Position numbers and translations under genes: made by a program | The notes under the pieces: model-generated | Databases searched by the model: none | Seen by the model: only the letters and a program-made list of their open reading frames with translations | Told to the model about the DNA's origin: nothing | Origin: Latrodectus hesperus | Lineage: Eukaryota > Arthropoda > Arachnida > Araneae > Theridiidae | Assembly (NCBI GenBank): GCA_037975125.1 | Contig: CM075850.1 | Coordinates: 124,395,557 to 124,459,556 of the forward strand | DNA: 64,000 bases | Direction of reading: 5' to 3' | Shown here: piece by piece, positions 50,948-63,997 of the stretch | How the letters are laid out: each line of letters begins with the position of its first letter | Numbering within the stretch: position 1 is the first letter of the stretch

Positions 50948-52200
50948 ATTTTTCTACTCTAAACCATCCACTAAAATCTGCTAGAATTAGTCTTTTTAAC
51001 GTAGAGTTAACTCTCGCCCTTTTTTACACTTTTCCCTTTTATGCCAGGATTCAACCTCTTTTTAGAGAAAGCTGATCTTCACTTAATTCCAGTTGAGATT
51101 GCTGACTACAATAGCATTCCCCCATGGGATTTTCCACAAATACGCTGATTAAACAACTTAGCCTTATTTAGCAAAGAACATACTACTTCCATAACTTTCA
51201 AACAAATTTATGGCATTCATCTGAATCGATTTCATGATTATTTCCCAATTTTTACTGATGGATCAAAAACAGAAAGACGTGTCGGGTGTGGCATGGTTTA
51301 TGGCACTGGAATCTATAGCTATTGTCTTTCGTCGGTCTGTTCTGTTTGTACTGCTGAAGTTGTTGCCATTTTGAGGGCTCTTAACATAATCAAGTGCTCT
51401 CGCAGCCACAAATTCTGCATTTATACTGATAATATGAGCATTATGAAACAGCTTCATTTTCCTCAACATTATCATCCCCTGATTAACAAAATCTTAGTTT
51501 CGTTGAATGAAATGTCGCATAACGATTTCGAAATTTGTTTTGCTGGGTACCTAGTCATGTCGGTATTACAGGCAATGACTTCGCTGCTAAAGAAGGCTAA
51601 GACCCTATAGACCAAGCAATCTCTTATGCCGACATCAAACACTCAATCTCTTTGTATACCCATTATATTTGGCAGAATTCTTGGAATACGCAAGCAACAA
51701 ACTTTCGGTATTAAATCTCTCATTCGGAATTGTGGAGTAATGTCTCATACAGACATGCTGACGTTATTTTATCCCGACTAAGAATCGATCGTACTCGTTT
51801 GACTCATAGTTATATTATGTAAGGAACCAGCACCTGTGTTAGAGTTGTAAAATAGTTTTAACTATATACCATATCTTAATTGAATGTCCTAATTTTAACA
51901 CTACCATAGTCTTACCTTTTTTCACAACACTGTCTTAAATTTACTGGACTTTATTTTTTAATGAGGTGTTTCCCCAATTTATTTGCTTTAAGGACTATTG
52001 GAATTTTGCTCTACTTATAATGCATTCTCTTAATTCCAAATTAATTTTTAAACAAGATTGAAATTTATATTTTACTGCAACAAACTTGTTTGCCAATTTT
52101 ATAATGGACATTTCATGTCTTTTATTTTGATTTGATAGAATTTTAAACATTCGTTCAGCGCAGTATGGTTTTTTGGATTTTGCGCGAGAAAAAGACTTGC
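50948..52200 (+). pseudogene. 5'-truncated LINE copy (RNase H to 3' end)
   Basis: Starts within ORF2 at the equivalent of 40572 (TTTTTCTACTCTAAACCATC) and runs to the stem-loop and GAAAAAGACTTGC end. RNase H keeps FTDGSKTERRVGCGMVYG, TAEVVAIL and IYTDNMS, but frameshifts near 51540 and further stops destroy it. Nucleotide identity to the intact LINE is high, so it is a fairly recent dead-on-arrival insertion just behind the receptor gene. Confidence 0.92.
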
Positions 52201-52204
52201 TCAC

Positions 52205-53730
52205 CCCACCATGACATCAAGTCTAGAATTTCCACGTACAACCTCGCATGTGTTGCACTTCAGGAGACGTTTCTGAAGTCCCACAATATTGTTAATCCAT
52301 GCGTCGGTTTAAAAGTTTTAGAAAAGACTAGTGAGAGATGATGGTGCAGTGTATGGAGGTGTATGTGTATATTAACATCTAATAATTTCTCCACTGTCCA
52401 TCCATTAAATACTACTCTACAGGCTGTAGGTGTAAGAATTCATACTTCATGCTTATTAACAGTCTGTAGTTCATATTTACCACCACATGTCATCCGCCAA
52501 AAACTTGGTACATTAATAGATAAGCTGCCAACACCATTTCAACTGTTAGTAGACTTTAACGGCCATACTTTGTGAACAAGTGAAGATACTAATTCTCGCG
52601 GTCGACAGATAGAGCGGTTTATTTCAGAAAAGTCTGTCTGCTTAATACTGACGAGAAGACGTGTTTCCATGTACCCACAAGAACATTTCACTCTCTCAAT
52701 CTAGCCGTTAGTTCTCCCTCACTTATACCATTGTTAAATTTAGGTGTAGAAAATGATCTGCACAACAACGATTATTTTCCTCTCATAATCTCCCAGACTC
52801 GAGGTAGTAGGGTTAGATATCGGTTATAAATATACCCACTTACAGTCGGAAAGATTGGACATTATTTACACAATTGGCAATTGTAGATGATAAAATGGTT
52901 TCGATCGAAGATATTGATATTGCCGTTTGTAAAATAACCTAAATGATTATAAATGCACCTTTCACATCCATGCCTAAGATTTCTTCTATACCAAAAAAGC
53001 GTTGCAAACCATGGTGGAATGACGAATGTCAAGAAACATAAGGAACAAAAGGTTATGGGGTTATTTAGGAGATGCCAAACAACGGAGAATCTAATCGTCT
53101 TTAAGAGAGCAAAAGCATTATTAGTTTGCAGAGCTCAATCGTCGAAGTCAAAGAATCTTGGTCTCGCTATGTATCATCAATAACTTCTTCCACATCCAGT
53201 AAACAGTTGTGAAGAAAAGCGAAAGCAGCCAATGGAATACATTAGAAATTCTCTGTTCCTATCTTAAAATCCGAAGATACTGTATTCTCTTCTTCCTAAG
53301 ACATCGCTAACATCCTTGGTGAAACCTTTGTTAGCGTCGCTAGCAACTGCTTTTATAATCCTTCGTCCTTAAGGATAATCATGCTGAGCGAACAATTCGT
53401 TTCAACCATGGACAAGCTTTGCCACACAACTGCGAATTTCGAATGTTGGAATTGAAGAGAGGATTAAAGCAGGCCAATGATACCAGTCCAGGGTTTGATA
53501 CAATCGGCTAACAAATACTTCGAAATTTAAGTCCAGATCCCTTATCGAATTTATTAATTTTGTTCAATATGATCTGGATTGAACACAACTTCCATCACAT
53601 TGAAGCAAAACAATAGTGATTCCGATCCTTAAGGCTGGTAAGAAACCTGTTACTTCACATTATCAACCAATAACTCTGACGAGTTGCTTGTGTAAGACTC
53701 TTGAATGTATGATCAATCCCCTATCTCGTA
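52205..53730 (+). pseudogene. Degraded LINE ORF2 copy (endonuclease and RT part)
   Basis: Endonuclease pieces: CILTSNNFSTVHPLNTTLQA, LTVCSSYLPP, LLVDFNGHTL then a stop, and TNSRGRQIERF. Further on: KKRCKPWWNDEC-like, then RT-start pieces ELKRGLKQANDTSPGFD and VIPILKAGKKPVTSHYQPIT. It breaks off before the RT core. Closest to the copy at 26680. Confidence 0.85.
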
Positions 53731-54914
53731 TGTGTTTTGGAGAAAGATAAATGTATTCATATTAATCAGAGTGATTTCCATAATTCAATTTTCTAAGAAT
53801 AAAGCATTGAGATGTTTTGACTTGTCATTTTACGATAAGTTTTTGCACAAAGGAACTAATTTGGCAGTAATCTATAGTTTAAAATGAATTTCGAAGCACT
53901 AGAAGCAAAGTAGAAATCAAAACTATGAATTGTCAAAGTAAAATCTCCGTAACCGATATCATTCCACTACCACTTATATAAAATATTTTAGACATGAGAT
54001 TGACAGAATATTAAATTGAATCATTTATTGTTAATACACAATGTATTGTGTGTCTCAAGACATTTAAAGAAGTAAATTTAGGAAATTAATTACAATGTGG
54101 GGAAAAAAACTATTTAATGATGCCAATTTTTATTACTTTTGTGGAATATTTCAAAATTAGAAAGGTAGAAAGACTTGTGAATGGCTCTAAAATATTAACA
54201 TGGCAAGATATAAAAGGTAAAAAAAAAAATACAATTACTTTCTATCAAAACTTAGAACAAAGATTTTTTAACTCAAATATATCAACGGGTTTAAAGTTAG
54301 TTATGGGCATACATTTAATTTTTATAGTTACAACTCTATTCAGTCAAAAGCAAAAAAACATGATATATTTATTTTAAAAAAAAATAGAAATCAATCCCAG
54401 GTAATAAAGTAGGTCATATTAACATACCCGAGATTAATGTACAAAGTTTATTAAACTCGATGCAAATGTCTTACTATTGATCAGAAACATAGAGAAAATA
54501 TGAAACATCAAAAAGAAATACTTCGCAAACTAAATGAAAATTAATAAGCAGCCCATTTTGCATTTGTTGTTAATACTATATAACATTGATTAAGCTGTAA
54601 AAAAAAAAAGCTCTTCTGTATACAAAAAAGTTGTGCTTGACAAATATTAAAGGCTATATTTTATGAAAGCGGGTATTTATGTAAAATATTTATATTTTAA
54701 CATATAAAGCAAATTCGGGAGAAAACTACATATTTAAAGTATTCAACCAATACTGAAATATGCAGATGTTGGAAAATATTTTAGACTTTCAGTTTTGTAT
54801 AATACTATTGTTGCTGTTACTAATGACATTTGGACAAGCCAAGCTCGCTATGCCTTGACTATGCGAATTTAATTCAATTGGGAGCGTCTTTCGTTTTTAA
54901 TCAGAGAACCATGA
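53731..54914. other. AT-rich non-coding stretch
   Basis: The 86-codon frame at 54117-54377 (KRVERLVNGSKILTW-like composition) shows no recognised domain. Nothing else is seen. Confidence 0.35.
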
Positions 54915-55105
54915 AGGTGAAAGTACGACTTTGCTCTACACACATGCCATAGGTACCCGTTTATAGGGTAGGCAACCCTTCACACCTCATTCATACAAGG
55001 AAAGAACACAGACAGGATAGATAGAGAAAGAAAGTATATCCATGCCCGAACCCAGGACCTCCTCCGCAGTCGGGCACGCTGACCACTAGACAAGTTGGGT
55101 GGCTA
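54915..55105 (-). mobile_element. tRNA-derived SINE family D, minus strand
   Basis: The reverse complement opens CCACCCAACTTGTCTAGTGG with box A TAGTGGTCAGCGTGCC and box B GGTCCTGGGTTCGGGC. A body with CTATCTATCCTGTCTGTG follows. The head is tRNA-like but lacks a closing acceptor stem, so it is read as a SINE and not a tRNA gene. Its head differs from family A. Confidence 0.6.
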
Positions 55106-55214
55106 TATAATACTAAACGTCAGTTATGTATAAGGTAAACAAGAAAGCTCTTTCCGTTTTCCCATTGCCATTGAATGTAATGAGAATAAATATGCAAATT
55201 GGAGTGTGATAGGG

Positions 55215-55985
55215 TTGGTACACTCAGTCGAGAGAAAGCATATTAGTCCTTATAAAATGAGGTCCACCGCTCATATTCATCAACCGCATTTCGTACAGTC
55301 GCAAAAGGAAATGGAGGTGCCGAAGGAGCTCATTCGGTGTTGCTTGCTTTACGACTTCAAAGTCAGCTTATCAGCTGCTGCATCCAGTCTCCGTATATGT
55401 CAAAAGTTTGAGGATAGTGTAATTGAGCGTACGCCAAGGTATTAGTTTCGAAAATCCAGGTCAGGAAATTCGTCCATCTGTGATGAAGTTAGCGTTTGGT
55501 GGGCTAGTCGACAAGTGAGTGAGACGCTATAAGCCGCTACTAACGGGCCAGTCATTCACTGAAGGTCTGTACTCGCAACATTTGAAACATTGGAAACTAC
55601 AGGAAGAACCAGTACTGATTAATTGGAACTGCTTACTGTTTTTGGGTGATAAAATGAAGCGGGAAGCAGCGTGGTTGACCAGGAATACCATAGAGAATTA
55701 ATTGAGAGACTTTGTGCCATCCTCCTTACTCATCTTAACCTTGAACCATCAACACACATTTACGGATTACCACCTCTTCGGTTCCCTGGGCAGTTATCTT
55801 CGTGGGAACTCCTTTACCAATGAAGCAGACTTGCACCAAGACCTCACGGAATTATTTACGTCCAAAATCCCAGTGTTTTATCGCAAGGCGATTGCAAGAC
55901 GCAGACACGTAGGTAGAATATGATGGATGCCGCTGGTGATCACTAAGAGGATTAGCAATAGACTACACTTTCTGTAATTCGTGTT
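55215..55985 (+). pseudogene. Degenerate mariner transposase, plus strand
   Basis: N-terminal trace VPKELIRCCLLYDFKVSLSA with LRICQKFEDS, then LLTGQSFTEGLYSQHLKHWK (equivalent to the G-E/Q-T-I ... Y-x-Q-L strand) and EEPVLINWNCLLFL. The C-terminal region reads TDYHLFGSLGSYLRG and DLTELFTSKIPVFYRKAI. The second catalytic region is mutated and several stops occur. Of SETMAR/irritans type, but more decayed than the copy at 19268. Confidence 0.75.
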
Positions 55986-56141
55986 CTTTTTCTGTCATTA
56001 AAAGCAGAACGAAATTTATTATTCACCTTGTAATACGTTTAAAATTACTCTAAGTAAAAATAAAAATTCATTCACATTTTAATTTTGTGTTTTATTTGTG
56101 TTAGATGTGTTTTCTATGAAATAACAGAATATTTTAATAAT

Positions 56142-56345
56142 AAACTAAACTCCATGGCACGACAGCCCATGTGGGCCAAGGCCTACAGTACCCATAACTG
56201 TTTTCATGACCGAGGGCCCTGGGGTGCGAAGCATATGTCCCAGTTAGGTGGTCAGCCTAACGTGAGACCCCCAGTGTTTAGTTCCCAAGCATGCTTGGTA
56301 CTTAGTTAATCGACCCACTGAAGAAATGAAAGGCAGAATCAACCT
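56142..56345 (+). mobile_element. Dispersed 200-bp repeat, family B
   Basis: Nearly identical to 18124-18326 throughout; see also the inverted, older copy at 8170-8368. Confidence 0.88.
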
Positions 56346-56699
56346 TGTCCAGCCCGATGATCGATATTTTAATAAGGTAAACACAAATAATTTAATGCAT
56401 TTATATACTTTTGTTATCAGAATGAAATATAGAGAAAAATACTTGCACTAAAAATTTTAATTCATGTATCAGATGAGGTTATAACACAAATATACTGATT
56501 ATAAAATATACGTAGTGAAGTCAAATTTAAGATTTAATTCATATTTTTGTTTTAAATGGTTGCATGATAAAATTTGGAAAATTAAAATGTGATAGCTCAA
56601 TCCTATAATTCAGTCTCTCATTCCAAATGCATGTTTTAACCCCTTCAAAATATAGAAGTAAATTATTAAAAAGTACGAGATTTACAATAGGCCATTTCA

Positions 56700-57240
56700 G
56701 TTTTTGTTTTAAATATTAATCAGATTAGAGTATGAGTATGATGATGTCGTGTCCATTAAGTACGTACAAAAACCCTAAATGTCCCCGAAGCTATTGAAGA
56801 CAGATTGGTGATCTATACAGATTTATCTGTAAAAAGAAGCTCCACAGGATCCTCTATGCTGATGTTAAAAAGCTTGGCCAGCATTGAAGATGCGTTGTGG
56901 AAACAGTTGGGCGTTATCCGGGCAGTGAAAGCAATGCCTGGTGTAACTCCTTTGTCCATTTGTAGAAATTTTCATGCCTTTCAAGTGTTTTGTTCTAAGT
57001 CTGACTATTATAGTCGAAGTGGTTTTGTCGCTGTCTAATTCTGGAATGGAAAACTTTTTAACTCTTGCTGGAAAATTAATTTTCGGCTGGCAATTGCATT
57101 GGCGTCAATGGGGAGAGTTGAGTATGGAATTTTTATCAAGAAAATTTGAGAATGGATTATCAACATTCAGTGATATCATTTTATTCTTAAAATACAGCTT
57201 GATAAAAATTAGCGCGAATATACTTTAAAACTCTTCTGCT
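56700..57240 (+). other. Unassigned stretch, possible LINE remnant
   Basis: Open frames of 77 and 84 codons overlap. The first contains IYTDLSVKRSSTG, similar to the first catalytic strand of a LINE RNase H, but the next catalytic residues are not found. Assignment is tentative. Confidence 0.25.
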
Positions 57241-57341
57241 ATCATCATAAAATTAAATTTGAAGAAAACTTTGATATGTATATAATTCATAACTGTGAGA
57301 CAAAGTTATTTAATATGTAAGATATGCTAAACAAAGCATTC

Positions 57342-57469
<128 letters not shown>

Positions 57470-57573
57470 ATGCACTGATTTTTTTTTAAAGTTTTAATAT
57501 TGCTTGGCTTTCCAAAAAACAAATAATAATAATAAGTAAGTAAAATATTATTTTCTTCAAAAACTTTATTCTT

Positions 57574-57625
57574 GGCGCAGCATGTCCATTTTTGGACATT
57601 GCGCCATAAAACCCAACCAACCAAA
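57574..57625 (+). mobile_element. LINE 3'-end fragment (stem-loop and tail only)
   Basis: GGCGCAGCATGTCCATTTTT and GGACATTGCGCC form the LINE terminal stem-loop with a longer inner stem (GTCC/GGAC) than the intact copy. An AAACCCAACCAACC tail follows. No coding part is attached, so it is a severe 5' truncation. Confidence 0.8.
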
Positions 57626-57639
57626 ACAAACACATAGAT

Positions 57640-58500
57640 TCATTCTTTTCCTTTTGTAGCAAAATTTTAACCTCATACTCGACTAAAATAATACATTTTA
57701 CTCCAATATAAGATTAAAAATTTCGGCAGTATAACAGTATCTGGTTGAAGTATATTTCTCCCTTTCAGCCATCTTTGACAATTTTTTGTGGATAACTGTT
57801 TCATGAAAATGTATTTTAACATACTCATGTAAAGGACCATTTGTATACCAAAGTGGTTATATGCATTTTGATACTCATCGCATAAACTGCCTTTCGGGTG
57901 GAGTTATCATAGAAAGTAGACCGTATTCATGTATTACATAGAAGGAAACCGCGAAACTCCCAAACATCCAACTCTGCAGGCTAGTATGCAGAATCATAAC
58001 ATCCATAACCATTATTCAATAGGGTTTGTTGTTGAGAATCCGGGATCTTAAGCTGCAATCAGCGCTGCTCTGCCATTGAATCATGTAAGAAATGTTTGCG
58101 AAATGAGCAAAATTAGTTTTTACAATACTTTAAGTTATTACTTGTAATGAAATTTGTAAAGTTAAAGTAACACGTCATATAGTTTTTAAAATGATTTTTT
58201 AATGTATTATTATATAAGTACATAGAAACATATTAAGGAATTAAAAAATCCAACTTGAAATTTTTTTCAGTAATTTTATTTAAATCAGAATTAATTTTGA
58301 GTTAAAATAAATTAATAAATCACTCAAGCAAATTTTAGTAATGTGTTCTAAGATATCTCTTCTTCAGGAATAATTTCATTAACAGCTTTATGGAAGAAAA
58401 AACATGATCTAGAAAAGCAATTTAAACTGATGAAGGCGTGTATATTTGTGAAGTGATTAAACATCAAAAAATAAAAATATTATGTTCCGTGTTTATCTTC
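57640..58500. other. AT-rich non-coding stretch
   Basis: No gene or repeat recognised. Confidence 0.4.
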
Positions 58501-58510
58501 TTCTTCTTCT

Positions 58511-58728
<218 letters not shown>

Positions 58729-58729
58729 C

Positions 58730-60830
58730 CTTATATATTCATTGAGAAATTTACAATCTACTTTTAATTAACTGTATCTAATTAAAAACAAATTTACTGT
58801 TTATATCAATATAATTGTTCTTTTTTATCAATTTACTTATTCATTTAAATCTAATACAAGCTTCTTTTAAATGTTTAAAAAAATATAATACCTATACTGA
58901 TTCATTATAAAAGCATTTTGACGATTGATGTGATATTCTTTGACGTCAACAAGTAAAAAATACTTCAAAATTTCCATAGCTACCTTGCGGTTGAAAGTTT
59001 ACTGAACACTATTCTATACACGATTACCAATAGATGTGACAGTTAATGTATCATAAATAGAAAAAATGAATGCTATTTTACTAAAAGTATTACCCTTTGA
59101 AATATTTATAAATATTTCTGAGTAAATTAAAAATATATCCCCGACTTTTTATTAAAGTTTACATTTCAGTGTATTAATTTATTTTAATATTTGTAAAATT
59201 ATAGATTCCAATTAGAATACTGTAAATTTAGCCCTGAAAATGTCAGGGAAATAAACCAATTCCAATACATTTTATTTATTTTCACATATAATTTTGAAAA
59301 AGTACGAACATGTGTTACAATAATTTTCCTTTCATTGTCTCACCACCAGATGGCTGCACTATGCAAAAAGTAGTTTAGTCAGTTTTGACTATCGCTTGCA
59401 TGCTAGCAAGAAATATTATAAATTAATAATTGTAAAGTAATGATTAAATGCAAAGCAAGAACTGCTTTGTGTTTGTAAATGTTGCATAATTAAAACATCG
59501 TGTTTGTAAATTAGAAGTGCTTCTTAAACCTTTAACAAATAATGAAAAAGAGTTATAAGTTTCTAATTTTCATTTCTGTATTTTAACTGCAAGTGTAACT
59601 TTATGATTTAACTGTAACTGAACTATAACAGTTGTTGACAATGTGTAGTATTTAACTAAGTGGAATTTATGTCGATAAAAATCATCCATCATATTTAGTT
59701 TTCTGGTGATTTATTTTATGAAAAATATAATCCTTTAGACAGAACAATACAATATATCAAGATTATTAGCAATGTTGAATCAACTTAAATAATTTTAGTA
59801 CTTCCAGACCAGATGACACACCTTTCTTACTAAAAACTGCGCATGTGGGATAATATAAACCATTATACAAATTCCATTATTTATTTTTTTTTTCAGAAAA
59901 TTATGAAACAATCGATTTAAAATTTTAATTATTATTTTAAACAGAAATCTTTGAATATAAGTATTGATATTTATATATCTTATATTGAACTGAATTAAAT
60001 GTTCATTCAAACATCATGCCTATAAATTTTCACAAAAATGTTCTTATAAATCTGTATAAGAGAGAATATCTTGAGTAGCAAAATATAACTTAGCCCAATA
60101 TTGGTAATCTTGCAAACATAACCCCAATAATGGTTGTGAAATTTGCTCCAATATACAATATGAAAAGATAAGATCAATAATGCACCTATTTTGGGGGCCA
60201 ATTTCCCCCCAATTGTGAACATACCAAATTAGACATACATTCGTCCTATAATTGGAAGCCATGATTTCCGGAAATCAAGAAAAGCAAATATTGGACCTAT
60301 AGGAAGAGTGTTCCTCATTATGCCATCATAAGGTAGACAATTTACTACCAATCTTGGGTAGGCCAAATTCTGCTAAACATAGTATAGCAAGCTAAATCCG
60401 ATATGGCTGCCTATTTTTTTAAGCTGCTTAATTGCTTTCTTGTGTATTAAGAATTTACGTAAAAATTGTGATTAAATTTCCTCAATTCCAAAACATTTTA
60501 AAACTTTGATTCTTGAAGATTAATCGTTCTTTTTAATTCTTGTTAATTTGTATATCAAAAACCATTTTTTGTAATCAAGGATATTTTTAAAACGTCGCCG
60601 TATTTGTAAGATTCCTTTTTTTTATGTATATATAACAAAATTTTGTTACCTAGAAAATTAGTTATCTATTTAAACTTGAAATTATAATAAAAATACTTCA
60701 TATTTTTATGTTTAGATATAACTTCTCTATCTCCCGCAATTGTTCTGTATATTATTAACTATAAAACTACCCAAAAATAGAATGTTATTCTTATATATAA
60801 AGTAACAAGGATAATTTGGCACCCTCGCTG
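58730..60830. other. AT-rich non-coding stretch
   Basis: A segment at 60080-60370 repeats CCAATATTGG-like words and may be a decayed repeat. A CTCF-like CCACCAGATGGC lies at 59345-59356. No gene recognised. Confidence 0.35.
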
Positions 60831-61400
60831 TAAAAATGTTTTATAAACATATTAATTTCTTCTCCCACGTCTACTTGGCATTCTTCACTTACTAAAGTTC
60901 TCCCAGTGTTGGCATGTGATCGTCTCGATTTTTAATCTGTCACAATGTGCCGGTTTATATAGTACTCACTTCCTCATTGCAGAGCCAGCCCCGGGTGTGT
61001 GGTTAATACAATGACCCCAAACTCAAGTGCAGTATCAAGTGCATATCGGATCTTATTCCACTTATGGATCAAATTCTCAACGCAACTCTACCACTTTTAA
61101 TATTAATGAGATCTAATGATATTTATAAACTAATCTTTAACGATGCGATGCGAGGAAATTTTCCTGTTATCAAAATATAAGTAACTGAAATACATCCTTG
61201 ATTGATTGTTCAGGAATATATTTCAATTAGAAAGGTCATTAATTCAAGAAATAAATGAAAATCCCGATTTAAAATATGTTTAAATTCATCAATTGGAGGT
61301 AATAATTGATTTTGTAACCAGAGTATCAAATTTATTGGTTACATGATGCAGTATAACTTACATAAGGTGTCCGGTTCATGGATAAAGTGGGATGTTACAG
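60831..61400. other. Unassigned, slightly GC-richer start
   Basis: The block 60840-61040 is less AT-rich, with CCAGCCCCGGGTGTGTGG, possibly a decayed SINE head. No gene recognised. Confidence 0.3.
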
Positions 61401-61424
61401 TCTCTGAGCGTCAGGAGACATGGG

Positions 61425-61700
61425 GCAATCAGATGGTTGGTTGGGTTTTCTGGCACGCGGTCCAAAAAGGATAAGCTGCGCCAATCTTATGGAGCACTCA
61501 GAGAAAAAGGACTAACTTCACTCCAATTTCATCTATTGGCTCTATTTGGGCACGATGGAATGGCCTTCACGCCAAGGGTGACCCTGCCAGGAAAAAACTC
61601 CCGAAGTACTTCGCCTATTCCACCTAGTGTTACCCCCTCACCACTCGAGGACATCAGCAGAACTTGAGGGGGCTTGAGGGATTTTGTCCTGGTTATCTAT
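61425..61700 (-). mobile_element. LINE 3' region with stem-loop, minus strand
   Basis: Read on the minus strand, a 3' UTR-like segment ends in GGCGCAGCTTATCCTTTTTG and GACCGCGTGCC (61482-61452). An AAACCCAACCAACCA tail follows. Its upstream part aligns with 49900-50090. The plus-strand 91-codon frame over it is a by-product. Confidence 0.7.
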
Positions 61701-61749
61701 CTACTCGTAATCTAGTTTAAATTCTTACTCCAGATTAAAGATTTCTTGT

Positions 61750-61860
61750 AAAATTTGGTTTGTTAGTCGTACAACTGTCATTTTTTACACACCGGGTCCA
61801 ATTAGACCGGAACCTACGATTTAAAGTGGATTCCGAACCATTCGGCTGCAGGCTCGGCTT
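61750..61860 (-). mobile_element. SINE family A, rearranged fragment, minus strand
   Basis: Tail (GTCATTTTTTACACACC), body (TTTAAAGTGGATTCCGAACC) and then directly CATTCGGCTGCAGGCTCGGC. The central part with box B is deleted. It lies at the left edge of the duplicated segment. Confidence 0.75.
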
Positions 61861-61865
61861 CTTTT

Positions 61866-63645
61866 GTAAAAAGGAATCACAAGAATGACCAACCAAGTTA
61901 AAGAAACCATTATAAAAACCACAAGATATATTAAACATTCCGTTTTAATGTTTGAGGTCTAAATTGAACTTATCTGTGAATGAATTCAATGAATTCCTAT
62001 CATTTCAAACACTTAGATTAAACTTTCTGAGAAATATTCAAATCTATAGATTAGATATCGAAGCAATTGGGGTGGTTATTTTCTCTCTCGTTAACTTTAT
62101 ATTCTTAAAAATTGTCTCTCTCTCTATCTTTCTCTCTCTTCCCCGATTTTTTCTGTCAGAAATAATGTGTCAGAAAATCAAATTGAACACTAAAGACTGC
62201 GGTGATGAAGATACGTCACGCGTTTTCTGCTTAAAATTAAAAGAAAGGGAAGAAATATATTAAAGCAATAACGAATTATTTTCCTCAACTTAGTTTAGAA
62301 TCAAATCACTTTAAGTATAACTGAATTTAAATTCCCTCTAATGGTTCTACTTCAGTTTATGATTTACGAATTGTTATATTCTTAATTCTACTCGCAACTG
62401 GAATGTAAGAAGTTATAATTTATCAAGTAAAATGATAAAATTTGCTGAAAATTTTGTTCAAAATAATATGAAAGGAAAAACTGATATTTTGAAGAAAAAA
62501 AATGGGTGCAATATTAACCTTTGTAACATATTTCTTAATACTTCCTGAGAACTCTTAACTACAATGTGTAATCAATGTTATTATGAAATTTTATAAACAT
62601 ATAGCAAAAAAAAATTATATATTTAAGTCCCGAAAGTTAGTTCCAAGAGAAAGTCTGAAATTATCGTTCAAACTATTTGAACCGTATTCTTATGTTAAAT
62701 ATTTTACATTTATCATAGGCCGAATTGGTTGCTAATTGGTTTGGTCGCTGGTCTTCGGTAAAAGCTTAAAATTTTATTTAACACCTCTGAGTAGGATGAT
62801 TTCAGTGGTTCGGAGAATCCCCTTTAACAAAAGGTCTCGGTCTTTTTAGCTCTCGTGCACAAAAAGTGCCCACTGAAGAATAAACAAATCCCAGCTTTAT
62901 TCATTTACCCTGAAGAACGTGCTGTCTTTCTCAGTAGCATTAAGCACTATGGCGCGCATTTCTTTAAAGTGATCATACTAAGAATTTTCTTCAAGAACTT
63001 GTATTTTTATTAGTTTGGTTATATTTCCAAAATATTTTGTTCACTTTACTTTATAAAAATAGATGAATGCTCCAAACTTTAAGCGTTGTCTTAGGACTTC
63101 GATTCCACAGTTCGCGATTTCAAATTTTATCGTGGAATTAGACATTTGCAGTGATTTGGAATCCACTTTAAATTTAGATCTTGGTAGAATAAAGGGGAAC
63201 TTCGGTAGTTAAAATCAAACTTTCTCGGATTATCCTTCATGTGCAAAAAGAATCATAAATTGATAAACTAAATCAAAAGAAATCGTGAACATGCCACTTA
63301 TGGAATACCATCTTGCTCTGGTATTGAATTCGCTGACGTCTCCAAAAGAATTTTTTGTACTTCTACAGTAACTCTTTTGCAATTTATAGTTGCAAGCCAA
63401 CAATGATCCAAGGAAACATTACAAACCAAAGCCTGGAATGACTTTTCTTTTCAGATAAGAGATACCAAAAACTTTTCTGTTTACTTTAACAAGAGATTAT
63501 TTAAGTAGTTTTATCCTCAACAAAATATCAAATTCTGCTTTTGTAAATTGACAAAATTATAGCAATTTCCATGCTCACTAAACATTGCATATCTAAATGA
63601 AATTTATAATGATATAATTGTGTAAAATATTTTTTCGATTTAATG
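61866..63645 (+). pseudogene. Decayed partial duplicate of the receptor gene (intron G-H to intron H-I)
   Basis: Collinear with 34993-36290, then 42010-42345, then 42725-42990. It includes the 3' end of exon H at about 63398-63440 (CAAGGAAACATTACAAACC versus exon H CAAGGAGACAATATTACGAG). The donor is mutated from GTATGA to GAATGA. The first two-thirds of exon H and 5' flank are absent. The LINE and both young SINEs of the parent intron are absent. No function is expected. The copied segment contains no complete exon. Confidence 0.8.
62716..62890 (+). mobile_element. SINE family A, degenerate copy in the duplicate
   Basis: GGCCGAATTGGTTGCTAATT, then GTGGTTCGGAGAATCCCCTT and GCTCTCGTGCACAAAAAGTG. 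Clearly older than the copies at 35231 and 36038. Confidence 0.75.
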
Positions 63646-63670
63646 TTTCTGTAAAGATAATAAAGAATTA

Positions 63671-63812
63671 ATGCACCTAGTGAGAAACAAAGACATAGTG
63701 AGATTCATTAAAGCACAAAGAATACGGTGGCTTGGCCACGTACACCGCAGAGATGAAAAAAATATCATAAAAAGGATAACAAAGGGTAAATTATTTAATT
63801 GCAAGAAGAAGG
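63671..63812 (+). pseudogene. RTE-like LINE reverse transcriptase C-terminal fragment
   Basis: LVRNKDIVRFIKAQRIRWLG then HVHRRDEKNIIKRI: the RIRWLGHV block is the well-known end of RTE/proto-type LINE reverse transcriptases. No other part is present. Different from the I-like LINE. Confidence 0.75.
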
Positions 63813-63819
63813 GGTTGGT

Positions 63820-63997
63820 TTGGTTTGTTTGTCGCTCAACGGTCATTTTTTGCACACGAGGGCTAATTAGACCGGGACTTACGGTTTAAAGTGGATTCCG
63901 AACCACTACAAACATCCATGCCCAAGGTGGGATTCGAACCCACGAACTGTTGAACCGAAGGCAAAAGCGCTAACCATTCGGCTGCCAGCTCGGCGCA
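63820..63997 (-). mobile_element. SINE family A, young full copy, minus strand
   Basis: The reverse complement starts GCCGAGCTGGCAGCCGAATG with box B GGGTTCGAATCCCACC and ends GACAAACAAACCAAACC. Near-identical to 36038-36218; continues to the window's edge. Confidence 0.93.
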
